DNA of 64,000 nt, from NCBI RefSeq assembly GCF_010726245.1, contig NZ_AP022561.1, positions 62,001-126,000 of the forward strand, read 5' to 3'. Within the stretch, counting starts at the first letter, position 1, and every line of letters begins with the position of its first letter. Under the pieces are notes generated by a model, which was given only the letters and a program-made list of their open reading frames with translations, searched no databases and had not been told where the DNA came from. The translations under genes were made by a program, and so were the position numbers. Source of the stretch: Mycolicibacterium aichiense. Its GTDB lineage: Bacteria; Actinomycetota; Actinomycetes; Mycobacteriales; Mycobacteriaceae. Positions 25,847 to 33,044 of the stretch are shown piece after piece.

Positions 25847-26509
25847 ATGAACGCCGTGGCGAGCGTCGTGATGCGGATCGGCCTGGCAATGCTGTTGAGC
25901 TTGCTGTTGGCGCCCACGGCGAATGCGGCGCCGGACTCCTCACAGTGGATCGTCGTCGGCGTGCCCGCCGCGAATGCCACCACCGGAACGTTGACCGCCT
26001 TCCAGCGGGTGGGACAGGACTGGAAGGTGGTGTTGGGCCCCACGCCTGCCAAGGTCGGCGAACTCGGCGTCGGCGCCCCGGCCGACGGTGTCTACCGCAC
26101 TCCGGAAGGCACCTTCGGATTCGACCAGGCCTTCGGACGCCAGCCCAACCCCGGAACCAAGATGCCGTACTTCCAGGCCACCGACCAGGACTGGTGGGAC
26201 GAGGACCCCAAATCGCCGGGATACAACACCCATGTCCGCAGTGGCGATCAGCCCTCGGCGATCGCGGAGAACCTCTACGACTCCGGTCCGGTCTACGACT
26301 ACGCGGTCAACATCACGTCCAACCCGAACCGGATCCCCGGCAAGTTGGCCGGGATCTTCCTGCACGTGTCCGACGGTGATCCCACCTGGGGATGTGTCGC
26401 CATCGGCCGCGACGAGATGCGGTCGATCCTGAATTGGCTTGACCCCGCGGCCAATCCGCAGATCACCATCGGAGTGGGTGACCCCTCGCTGATCACGGCG
26501 CGGTCGTGA
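25847..26509 (+). CDS. Secreted L,D-transpeptidase (YkuD-type) family protein
   Basis: This 220-residue protein has a signal peptide (about 1-28, ending ANAA) and an L,D-transpeptidase-like domain with His173 (FLHVSDGDP) and Cys183 in the WGCVAIG motif. YkuD enzymes form 3-3 cross-links in peptidoglycan or attach proteins to it. It lacks the Ig-like domain of LdtMt2, so it is a minimal form closer to ErfK/YbiS-like proteins. Its stop overlaps the next gene's GTG, so the two are translated together. The TetR dyad at 25771 lies in its upstream region, so common control is possible. Confidence 0.8.
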   Translation: MNAVASVVMRIGLAMLLSLLLAPTANAAPDSSQWIVVGVPAANATTGTLTAFQRVGQDWKVVLGPTPAKVGELGVGAPADGVYRTPEGTFGFDQAFGRQPNPGTKMPYFQATDQDWWDEDPKSPGYNTHVRSGDQPSAIAENLYDSGPVYDYAVNITSNPNRIPGKLAGIFLHVSDGDPTWGCVAIGRDEMRSILNWLDPAANPQITIGVGDPSLITARS

Positions 26510-27261
26510 CCGGGCCGAATCGGCGGGATATCTTTCGGTATGCCCTCATGGCGCTGGCCGGCGCCGCAGTGCTGGATGCGCCCGAGGCAGCTGCCGACGG
26601 GCTGCAACTCGTCGATTTCGCCGACCGTCTGGTGAGCCCGGAGCAGATCAAAGCCGCCGGCTACGCCGGGGCGCTGGTGTACGTGTCCGAGCTGCGGCCG
26701 GGCGCCACCTTCGATTTCAAGCCGGTCACCCGCGACTACGCCGACGGACTCCTCGCGGCGGGTCTGCACGTCGTGAGCTGCTACCAGTTCGGCAAGCCGG
26801 GCTGGCCGACGCCGTCGGACTTCACCCGCGGCTTCGACGGGGGCGTTGCCGACGCGCAGACCGCGCTGCGAATTCACGGCGCCGCCGGCGGCCCGAACTC
26901 GGCGCCGATCTTCTTCAGCGTCGACGAGGACATCAGCTCCGACACCTGGACAAGCACCGCGATCCAATGGTTTCGCGGCATCAACTCGGTGATCGGCGTC
27001 GAGCGCACCGGAATTTACGGCGGGGCGCGGCAAGTGGGATGGGCGATCGGCGACGGCGTCGTAGGACATTCCACGACACCCGGCTATCGGTGGGCCTGGC
27101 AGACCAAAGCGTGGTCGGGCGGTGTGCGCGAGCCTGCCGCTGTGCTCTTCCAGCGGGAGGTCGTGACAGCGTCGGATCCGGGTGTGCTCATCGACGGCGT
27201 GCATGTCGATGTCGACGACGTGCTGGCGCCTGACTTCGGCCAGTGGGACCTGGCGCGCTGA
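26506..27261 (+). CDS. Tat-exported DUF1906 glycoside-hydrolase-like protein (Rv2525c-type)
   Basis: This 251-residue protein starts with a twin-arginine signal (RRDIF at 6-10 followed by a hydrophobic stretch to about 30). A DUF1906 TIM-barrel domain follows (GLQLVDFADRLVSPEQIKAAGY to the end), with acidic motifs FFSVDEDIS and DGVHVDVDDV that resemble glycoside hydrolase active-site strands. The M. tuberculosis homologue Rv2525c is a Tat substrate linked to cell-wall integrity. The GTG start overlaps the L,D-transpeptidase stop (GTGA). The pairing suggests a role in peptidoglycan turnover or modification. Confidence 0.87.
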   Translation: MTGPNRRDIFRYALMALAGAAVLDAPEAAADGLQLVDFADRLVSPEQIKAAGYAGALVYVSELRPGATFDFKPVTRDYADGLLAAGLHVVSCYQFGKPGWPTPSDFTRGFDGGVADAQTALRIHGAAGGPNSAPIFFSVDEDISSDTWTSTAIQWFRGINSVIGVERTGIYGGARQVGWAIGDGVVGHSTTPGYRWAWQTKAWSGGVREPAAVLFQREVVTASDPGVLIDGVHVDVDDVLAPDFGQWDLAR

Positions 27262-27915
27262 TCAGCTGTCGATGAAGGTGACGTTGGCCTCCAGCGGATT
27301 TCGCGGCACGTTCAGCTGGTTGCACGCGAATTCCGGATCGGGATAGCCGATCGAAACCCCGCACAGGATGCGCATCTCATCGCCGATGCCCAGCTGCTCG
27401 CGCAGCACCTCGGGATAGCCGGCCACGGACACCTGGACGCAGCTGCCGAGCCCACGCGCGGTGAGGGCGAGCAGGAAGGTCTGCAGGAACATCCCGACCC
27501 CGACCGCGTCGACATCGCCCAAATCCCGGTGCATGCAGACGATTCCGGCCAGGGGTGCGCGGAAGAACTCCCAGTTGCGCAGGACTGCGAGGCGTCTGGC
27601 TTCGGCATCGTCGCGGGCCACGCCCATCGCGCCGTAAACCAGTGCGCCCAGCTCGCGGCGGAGGTGGGCGAACGACTCCGGCAACTCGGGTACGTTCGGA
27701 GCCTCGATATCGGCCTGTTCCAGCAGCGCCTCGGCCAGCCGATCCCGGGCCGGGCCCGATGCGAAGACCACGTGCCACGGCTGAATGTTTGAGTTGGACG
27801 GCGCGCGTATCGCGAGCTCGAGTGATTCGGTGATCAACTCCTTGGGCACCGGCTTGTCGCGGAGAAACAAGCGGATGGACCGGCGGTCGCGGATCGCGTT
27901 CTCGAGGTCATGCAT
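27262..27915 (-). CDS. Nitroreductase family protein (FMN-dependent)
   Basis: This 217-residue flavoprotein has the N-terminal FMN-binding motif RDRRSIRLF and SNSNIQPWHVVF, then a C-terminal GLGSCVQVSVAGYPE. It would reduce nitro or quinone compounds with NAD(P)H; the physiological substrate is not known. A paralogue lies at 43865-44530. It ends exactly where the DUF1906 gene ends, with no spacer, and leads a run of four minus-strand redox genes. Confidence 0.9.
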   Translation of the reverse strand: MHDLENAIRDRRSIRLFLRDKPVPKELITESLELAIRAPSNSNIQPWHVVFASGPARDRLAEALLEQADIEAPNVPELPESFAHLRRELGALVYGAMGVARDDAEARRLAVLRNWEFFRAPLAGIVCMHRDLGDVDAVGVGMFLQTFLLALTARGLGSCVQVSVAGYPEVLREQLGIGDEMRILCGVSIGYPDPEFACNQLNVPRNPLEANVTFIDS

Positions 27916-27930
27916 CTGTTGCTGCTTTCG

Positions 27931-28845
27931 TCAGTCGCGCACGATCAGGACGGTCTTACCCGGTCGCCTGTGCGGTCGGGCGCCGCTCTCGAATGCCGCA
28001 CGGCCGTCCCGAAGGGGAAAAGTCTCAGCGATGGCGATTTGCATCCCGCCGGCGTCCACCAGTGCGGCCAGCTCGGCCAACTGGGCGCGGTCGGGGGTCA
28101 CGATGAAGAACGTGGCGTCGACGTCGAACTCCTCGGCTTTGCCCGGCGGAGGTGGAGCCGCGAGCGTGACCAGTCGCCCGCCGGGACGTAGCACCCCGAA
28201 GGATCGTTCCATCGTCTGCCCGCCGACGGTGTCGACCACGACGTCGTACACCGCGCCCGGAGCGTCGAACGCATCGGCGCGCGTGTCGATCACTGTCGTC
28301 GCGCCCAGCTCACGCATGAGGCCGGTGACATCGCTCCGAACTGTCGTGGTGACGTCCGCGCCCATCCGGGCGGCGAGCTGGATGACAAGTCCACCGACTC
28401 CGCCGGCGCCGCCGTGAACCAGCACGCGTTCACCCGGTTGCACATCGGCGTGCTCGACGAGAGCCTGCCATGCGGTCAGCCCGGCAAGCGGCAACGCAGC
28501 GGCCGCCAGATGGGAACAGGTGGCAGGACGGGTGGCCAGGCACGACGAGGGCACGGCGACGTATTCGGCTGCGGCACCGTCTCGGTCGAAGGGGATCAAG
28601 CCGTAGACCTCGTCGGTGGTGCCCACGACGACACCGGATACCTCGTGCGACGGGATCGTCGGAGTGCGGTCGGCACCGTTGCGCTGCCAGGTCTCGTCCC
28701 AGGTCAGTTCGTCGAACGTGATGGCAGCGGCATGCACTTCGACCAGAACCTCGCCGGCAGCGGGCACGGGAATCGGTGCCCGCTCCACGACCAGGACCTC
28801 AGGCCCGCCGCGGCGGTGTGCGCGCAGCGCAGTCATGTCCGCCAT
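27931..28845 (-). CDS. Zinc-independent quinone-reductase-like (MDR) oxidoreductase
   Basis: This 304-residue medium-chain reductase has a GroES-like N-terminal domain with VLVEVHAAAITFDELTW and a Rossmann domain with HGGAGGVGGLVIQLA. The zinc-binding cysteines of alcohol dehydrogenases are absent, so it belongs with NADP-dependent quinone reductases. The ATG at 28845 lies 2 nt after the stop of the upstream hydrolase gene; an ATG at 28836 is an alternative. It would reduce an enone or quinone. It probably forms an operon with the hydrolase and SDR. Confidence 0.88.
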   Translation of the reverse strand: MADMTALRAHRRGGPEVLVVERAPIPVPAAGEVLVEVHAAAITFDELTWDETWQRNGADRTPTIPSHEVSGVVVGTTDEVYGLIPFDRDGAAAEYVAVPSSCLATRPATCSHLAAAALPLAGLTAWQALVEHADVQPGERVLVHGGAGGVGGLVIQLAARMGADVTTTVRSDVTGLMRELGATTVIDTRADAFDAPGAVYDVVVDTVGGQTMERSFGVLRPGGRLVTLAAPPPPGKAEEFDVDATFFIVTPDRAQLAELAALVDAGGMQIAIAETFPLRDGRAAFESGARPHRRPGKTVLIVRD

Positions 28846-28847
28846 CG

Positions 28848-29657
28848 TCAAAATCCCTTGCGGGCCAACCACTCGAGGGCCACGTCGGCCACGTCACGCC
28901 AGCCGGCGTCAATGGTCAGCGAGTGACCGCGGCCCGCGAACTGGTGGAACTCGGTGTCGGAGCCGCCCTTGGCGTACAGCTCGTAGACCTCCTTGGTGAC
29001 CTTCAGCGGCACCGTGTGGTCTTCGGTGCCCGAGGTCAACAGCAGCGGCCCCCGATCGACGAGGTGGGTGTCGACCTTGGCCGGCGAGTCCTTGTGGAAG
29101 TTGGCGGTGGCATCCTCGAACAGTGGGCGACCCGGGCCGGGAATCGCCCACTTGTCGTGCAGCTCGGCGGACTCCTCCTCGGTCAGCATATTGCCGAAGG
29201 CGTAGTGGAACTGTTTGTCGCTCAACGACACCGTCTTGTGCCTGTTGGCCGGGTTGCCGAGAACCGGGAACGCTGAGCGCAGCTGGGCCCAAGGCAGTGT
29301 CTTCACCCCCTTGATGGGTGCGGGATCGATGGCGACCGCCGCCGCGGCGTGGCCGCCGGCGAGTAGCTCCTGGGCGATGAGACCGCCGAAGGAATGCCCG
29401 ATGACGACGGGCTTCACCGCGTGCTTGCCGCCCGCGGTGATGATCTCCGCGTAGTTGTCGACGATGGCCTCGATCCCGATGTCGTTGAGGGCATCGGCGT
29501 TGTCGCGAGTAGCGGCAACGCTGTCGCTGTCGCCCGGCCAGCCCGGCGCCGACACCGCGTAGCCGCGTTGGGTGAACACGTCCAGCCACGGCTGCCACGC
29601 GCTGGCGTGGATCCATAGGCCGTGGATGAAGATGACGGAATTGAGTTTGGTACTCAC
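28848..29657 (-). CDS. Alpha/beta hydrolase
   Basis: This 269-residue protein has an oxyanion HG pair (FIHGLW, 10-15), the nucleophile elbow GHSFGG with Ser89, an acid in SGTEDHTVP and a C-terminal GRGHSLT histidine. It is a soluble serine hydrolase without a signal peptide; candidate substrates are esters, lactones or ring-cleavage products. It sits between an SDR and a quinone reductase with very short spacers, which suggests a catabolic or detoxifying unit. Confidence 0.9.
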   Translation of the reverse strand: MSTKLNSVIFIHGLWIHASAWQPWLDVFTQRGYAVSAPGWPGDSDSVAATRDNADALNDIGIEAIVDNYAEIITAGGKHAVKPVVIGHSFGGLIAQELLAGGHAAAAVAIDPAPIKGVKTLPWAQLRSAFPVLGNPANRHKTVSLSDKQFHYAFGNMLTEEESAELHDKWAIPGPGRPLFEDATANFHKDSPAKVDTHLVDRGPLLLTSGTEDHTVPLKVTKEVYELYAKGGSDTEFHQFAGRGHSLTIDAGWRDVADVALEWLARKGF

Positions 29658-29674
29658 AAAGCTCCTTTCGGGGC

Positions 29675-30460
29675 CTACAGGGTGGTGACGTAGCCACCGT
29701 CGATCCGGATGTCGGAGCCGGTGATGTTCGCGGAGTGCTCACCCGCAAGGAACATGACGAGGTCGGCCACCTCCTGCGCGGTGGTGAATCGTCCGGTCGC
29801 CGAGGCGGCGACCACGGAGTCGATGACCTGATCCGGGGTGGCCCCGCTGGCTGCGGCGAACTGCGCGGCGATACCCTTCTCGGCCAGCCACAGTGGAGTG
29901 GCCACCGGTCCGGGGCTGACGGTGTTCACTCGAATACCGTTGTGCCCGAACTCTTTCGAAACGGCCTTCGCGAAGTTGGCCAAGGCGGCCTTGGCGGCGC
30001 CGTAATCGACGATGTTCCACTCCGGCAGGGTCGCATTGACCGAGCCGATCATCACGATCGAACCGCCACCGCGGCGCAGCAGGTGCGGGATGGCTTCCCG
30101 CGTGACCCGCACGGCGGAAAGGAAGTTCACCGATAGACTCGCCGACCAGTCGTCGTCGGTGACCGACAGCACGCCGTCGAATCGCGGCGTGACGGCGCCG
30201 GCGTTGTTCACCAGGATGTCGAGTCCGCCGCGCTGCGCGGCCGCCTCTACCACGGCCCTAGCCCCCTCGGGAGTCGCGAGGTCCGCGGCGACGAACGTGG
30301 CCAGGCCGGTAGCCTCGAGCTCTTCCAGCTCGGCGCTGTTGTGCCGGGCTCCGGCAATGACGTGCGCGCCCGCGGCGGCCATGGTTTGGCTGATGGCCAA
30401 ACCGATTCCCTTACTGGCACCGGTGACAACGGCGATCTTGTCGGAGAGGTAGTTGTCCAC
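29675..30460 (-). CDS. Short-chain dehydrogenase/reductase
   Basis: This 261-residue classical SDR has TGASKGIG, NNAG and a YGAAK catalytic motif, and a C-terminal SDIRIDGGYVTTL as in many FabG-like enzymes. It lies 17 bp upstream of the alpha/beta hydrolase and is the first redox gene of the minus-strand run that continues to the nitroreductase. The substrate is unknown. Confidence 0.9.
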   Translation of the reverse strand: MDNYLSDKIAVVTGASKGIGLAISQTMAAAGAHVIAGARHNSAELEELEATGLATFVAADLATPEGARAVVEAAAQRGGLDILVNNAGAVTPRFDGVLSVTDDDWSASLSVNFLSAVRVTREAIPHLLRRGGGSIVMIGSVNATLPEWNIVDYGAAKAALANFAKAVSKEFGHNGIRVNTVSPGPVATPLWLAEKGIAAQFAAASGATPDQVIDSVVAASATGRFTTAQEVADLVMFLAGEHSANITGSDIRIDGGYVTTL

Positions 30461-30489
30461 CAGGGATACTGTGCCTCACTGGTGTGGAT

Positions 30490-30807
30490 TCAGCGCTCTA
30501 ATGCGAAGACCACGTCGTAGAGCCCGGGATGGGCCTCGCCGAGTTCGGCGTTGCGCTCCAGAAATCCTGCTGCACGTAAACGTTCGATCACCCGCAGTGC
30601 CGCCTCGAGGCTGTCGCTTTGGGCTAAGTTCACCACCCGGGTGCCGTCGTGGCTGCGATGCAGACTGGCCGAGCGCCAGCCGGGAGTGGTACTGGCGAAT
30701 CGCGCCGCCTCTTCGAGCAATTCGATCAGCGGCTGCTGCCCGCCTTCGGGCACCGTGAACGTGTTGATCTGGGTGACGATTCCGGCGTCGGTTCGGATGA
30801 ATGGCAT
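30490..30807 (-). CDS. Antibiotic-biosynthesis-monooxygenase (ABM) fold protein
   Basis: This 105-residue small ferredoxin-like protein has the ABM pattern (GIVTQINTFTVPEGGQQPLIELLEEA, then TPGWRSASLHRSHDG). Members are cofactor-free oxygenases, haem-degrading enzymes or simple dimeric binding proteins; the sequence does not decide. An AGGAGG ribosome site 5 nt before the ATG at 30807 fixes the start. It precedes the SDR/hydrolase/reductase run by 29 bp and probably heads that operon. Confidence 0.82.
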   Translation of the reverse strand: MPFIRTDAGIVTQINTFTVPEGGQQPLIELLEEAARFASTTPGWRSASLHRSHDGTRVVNLAQSDSLEAALRVIERLRAAGFLERNAELGEAHPGLYDVVFALER

Positions 30808-31150
30808 GACTTCCTCCTGTTCGGAGGCGCTCTGGCACCGGCGACTGAGGGCTACGCTCTCGACATGCGCGCCAAGCCACCGGCGCAGCAGCGCCAGTTG
30901 CTTGTCGCGGGTCCGCCGGGGCGGCACGGAGCTTCCTTGCGGAAGGGAGCGGGCTTACCGGTACCGCTCCTGGTCCTTCTCGACTGTTCGAGACTACCGG
31001 GCGAACTGGCCGCGGTCGAGACCTGTGGTCAATTCTGTTGCATCACAACGTCGACTCCCGCGGCACCCGTCGAGCGTGCGGGTTGTCGCCGACATTCTCG
31101 GAATTCCCGACGACAGCTCCCGCGCTCGGTGCGAGCGTTAGCGTGAACCC
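30808..31150. other. 343-bp intergenic region without a supported gene
   Basis: Open frames exist on both strands, but none has protein-like composition with a ribosome site. The stretch separates the divergent ABM-protein gene (minus) and the small membrane protein (plus), so it should hold both promoters. A short CTTCC/GGAAG stem occurs near 30925-30940. I see no convincing -10/-35 pair, RNA gene or repeat. Confidence 0.5.
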
Positions 31151-31528
31151 ATGAGCGCACCCGGTTCCTCTGCCGAGCGCCCCGGGCACGGGCGCTTCGA
31201 TACGCACTGGATATGGTTCGGCGCGATCCTCGCGCTGCTGCTGACCGCGGGACTGGTCGTCGCGTTCCTCTCGCTGTTCCCGCTCGCCATGGCCACCGCC
31301 GGCTGCCACGACGGCAGCACCGAGCGGGTCTGCTCGCTGACGGCCCGCGGCCAGAACGTACTTGTAGGGATTCCCTGGGCATGTCTCGCGGTGGGCGCAG
31401 TGACCGCTCTGGCCGGTGCGTATCTCGCCACCCGTATCCGGTGGACGCCGCTGCTCGGCATTCCGATCGGTCTCATCGCAGCGGCAGCGATGATTCCGCT
31501 GGGCGACTGGATCGCCTACCGGATGTAG
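31151..31528 (+). CDS. Small membrane protein, function unknown
   Basis: This 125-residue protein has three predicted helices (about 22-47, 72-92 and 97-118) and two cysteines in the first outer loop (AGCHDGSTERVCS). No family is recognised. It stands alone on the plus strand, converging with the amidohydrolase operon 11 bp away. Confidence 0.7.
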   Translation: MSAPGSSAERPGHGRFDTHWIWFGAILALLLTAGLVVAFLSLFPLAMATAGCHDGSTERVCSLTARGQNVLVGIPWACLAVGAVTALAGAYLATRIRWTPLLGIPIGLIAAAAMIPLGDWIAYRM

Positions 31529-31539
31529 CCGGCGAAACG

Positions 31540-31833
31540 CTAAGTGACCCAGCGGTCGACGAGCGCGGCCCATCGTCGGGAGATGGTCTTGTCCAGAAGG
31601 TCGCGCCGGCGGCGGGTGTTCACGTCGTCGGGCTCGATCGCTCCGATCGTCATCCGCGCCACCTCGTCGACGAGATCACGCTCCAGCCCGAAAGTGAGCA
31701 GGATGTCGAGATCGGTGTCGATGTCCAGCTCATCGGGCAGCGTCGAGCGGGCCAGCAGAACGGCGGCATTTTCCTCGCCGGCCTCCAGCAGCATGGCGAC
31801 CAGGCCCGCCTTGGCGACTTTCACGAACGGCAA
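31540..31833 (-). CDS. Small hypothetical protein at operon end
   Basis: This acidic, soluble protein of about 97 residues has no recognised family (contains DELDIDTDLDILLTFGL and ends RRWAALVDRWVT). The TTG at 31833 directly follows the amidohydrolase stop codon; a GTG at 31824 would be equally possible. Close coupling and the amphipathic helical pattern suggest a real last gene of the four-gene operon, perhaps a subunit or accessory protein. Function unknown. Confidence 0.6.
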   Translation of the reverse strand: MPFVKVAKAGLVAMLLEAGEENAAVLLARSTLPDELDIDTDLDILLTFGLERDLVDEVARMTIGAIEPDDVNTRRRRDLLDKTISRRWAALVDRWVT

Positions 31834-33027
31834 CTACACCGGGCGGCGGATCGACAGCTCGATACCGTTGTCGCGCATGACTTTACGGCACTGATCGGGC
31901 GTGTAGTCGAAGTTCTGCAGGTCCTTGATGTAGGACGCCGGTTCGGCCAGACCTTCGACGTGGGGGTAGTCCGAACCCATGAGGATGTGGTCGTCACCCA
32001 TCAGCTTGAGCAGGCTGGCCAGTTCGTCCTCGTAGAACGGCGACACCCAGACGTGACGTCTGAACGTTTCGCGCGGATCTTCCTTGTAGATAAACGGGAT
32101 CTGACCCCAGGACTTGGTGAGCTTCTCGAAGAGATGAAACACCCACGTCGATCCGCTTTCGATACAGGCGATCCGCAGATTCGGGAACCGTAGGAACAGC
32201 CCGTTGTGCAGATGGTTGGCGAACGTGTCCTGGATCGCGTCACCGCTGAACAGACTGCGAAAGCCCAGCAGCGCGTTGAAGGACATCATGTAGTCGGACT
32301 CGCCCCACGCCGGCATGAACTTCGAGTAGTAGGTCTCCCCGGAGTGGTAGCACACCGTGATCCCGGAATCGTTGGCCAGCTGCCAGAATTCGTCGAACAT
32401 CGGATCGCCGGGCGGACGCATGCCGACCTCGGTGGTGATCGGACCGGGGATCATGACGATGAAACGCGCGTCGCGTTCCAGCGCCCATTCGAGCTCGCGC
32501 ACCGCTTCGGCCGGACGGCACATGGTGATGTAGGGTGCGGTGAAAATCCGCTCCTGATAAGCGAATCCCCAGTCGTCGTCCAGCCAGCGGTTGAATGCCC
32601 GGAACGTGGCGACCGTCGCGTCGAAGTCGGGAAGCAGTGCCTGCTCCATACCGACTCCGAGGGTGGGCAACATGATGCAGCCCTGCATGCCCTGGGCATC
32701 CATGGTCGCCAGCCGCGCGTCACGGTTGCGATACTCCGGCCGGATCGGCTCGAGCTCCCCGAACAGCGAATTCAGGTCGGAACCATGCGGATTGCGACCG
32801 CGGAAGTACTCGTCGAGGGCGCCGGGCTTGCCCACCGGATCGAACGTCGGGTTGGGGATGAATCGATTGACCCTGCCACCGACCAGCAGCCGCTGTCGGC
32901 CGTCGAGCTGTGCCCACTGGATGGCGCGTTTCTTGAGCTTCGGGTCGATGTAGCGCGTGAACGCGTCCTCGGCCTCGTAATAGTGGTTGTCACAGTCGAA
33001 GAACGTGAACGGCAGCGCTGTGGTCAT
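31834..33027 (-). CDS. Amidohydrolase (ACMSD-like metal-dependent TIM barrel)
   Basis: This 397-residue amidohydrolase_2 family protein has an N-terminal FFDCDNHYYE metal site, histidines in CYHSGETYY and RRHVWVSPF, and the C-terminal MGSDYPHVEG aspartate motif. Family members are decarboxylases or hydrolases acting on cyclic acids or aromatic compounds. It lies 17 bp downstream of the acyl-CoA dehydrogenase and shares the operon with a second, shorter amidohydrolase. The TetR-controlled setting suggests degradation of a lipid-like or aromatic substrate (inference). Confidence 0.88.
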   Translation of the reverse strand: MTTALPFTFFDCDNHYYEAEDAFTRYIDPKLKKRAIQWAQLDGRQRLLVGGRVNRFIPNPTFDPVGKPGALDEYFRGRNPHGSDLNSLFGELEPIRPEYRNRDARLATMDAQGMQGCIMLPTLGVGMEQALLPDFDATVATFRAFNRWLDDDWGFAYQERIFTAPYITMCRPAEAVRELEWALERDARFIVMIPGPITTEVGMRPPGDPMFDEFWQLANDSGITVCYHSGETYYSKFMPAWGESDYMMSFNALLGFRSLFSGDAIQDTFANHLHNGLFLRFPNLRIACIESGSTWVFHLFEKLTKSWGQIPFIYKEDPRETFRRHVWVSPFYEDELASLLKLMGDDHILMGSDYPHVEGLAEPASYIKDLQNFDYTPDQCRKVMRDNGIELSIRRPV

Positions 33028-33044
33028 GGCTCGGTCCTTTCCAA

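Noticed and set aside
30649..31146. ORFs in the 30808-31150 gap as hypothetical genes
   Set aside because: Arg/Pro/Ser-rich composition, no ribosome site and no domain. The AGGAGG before 30807 shows that the longer minus-strand frame is not used.
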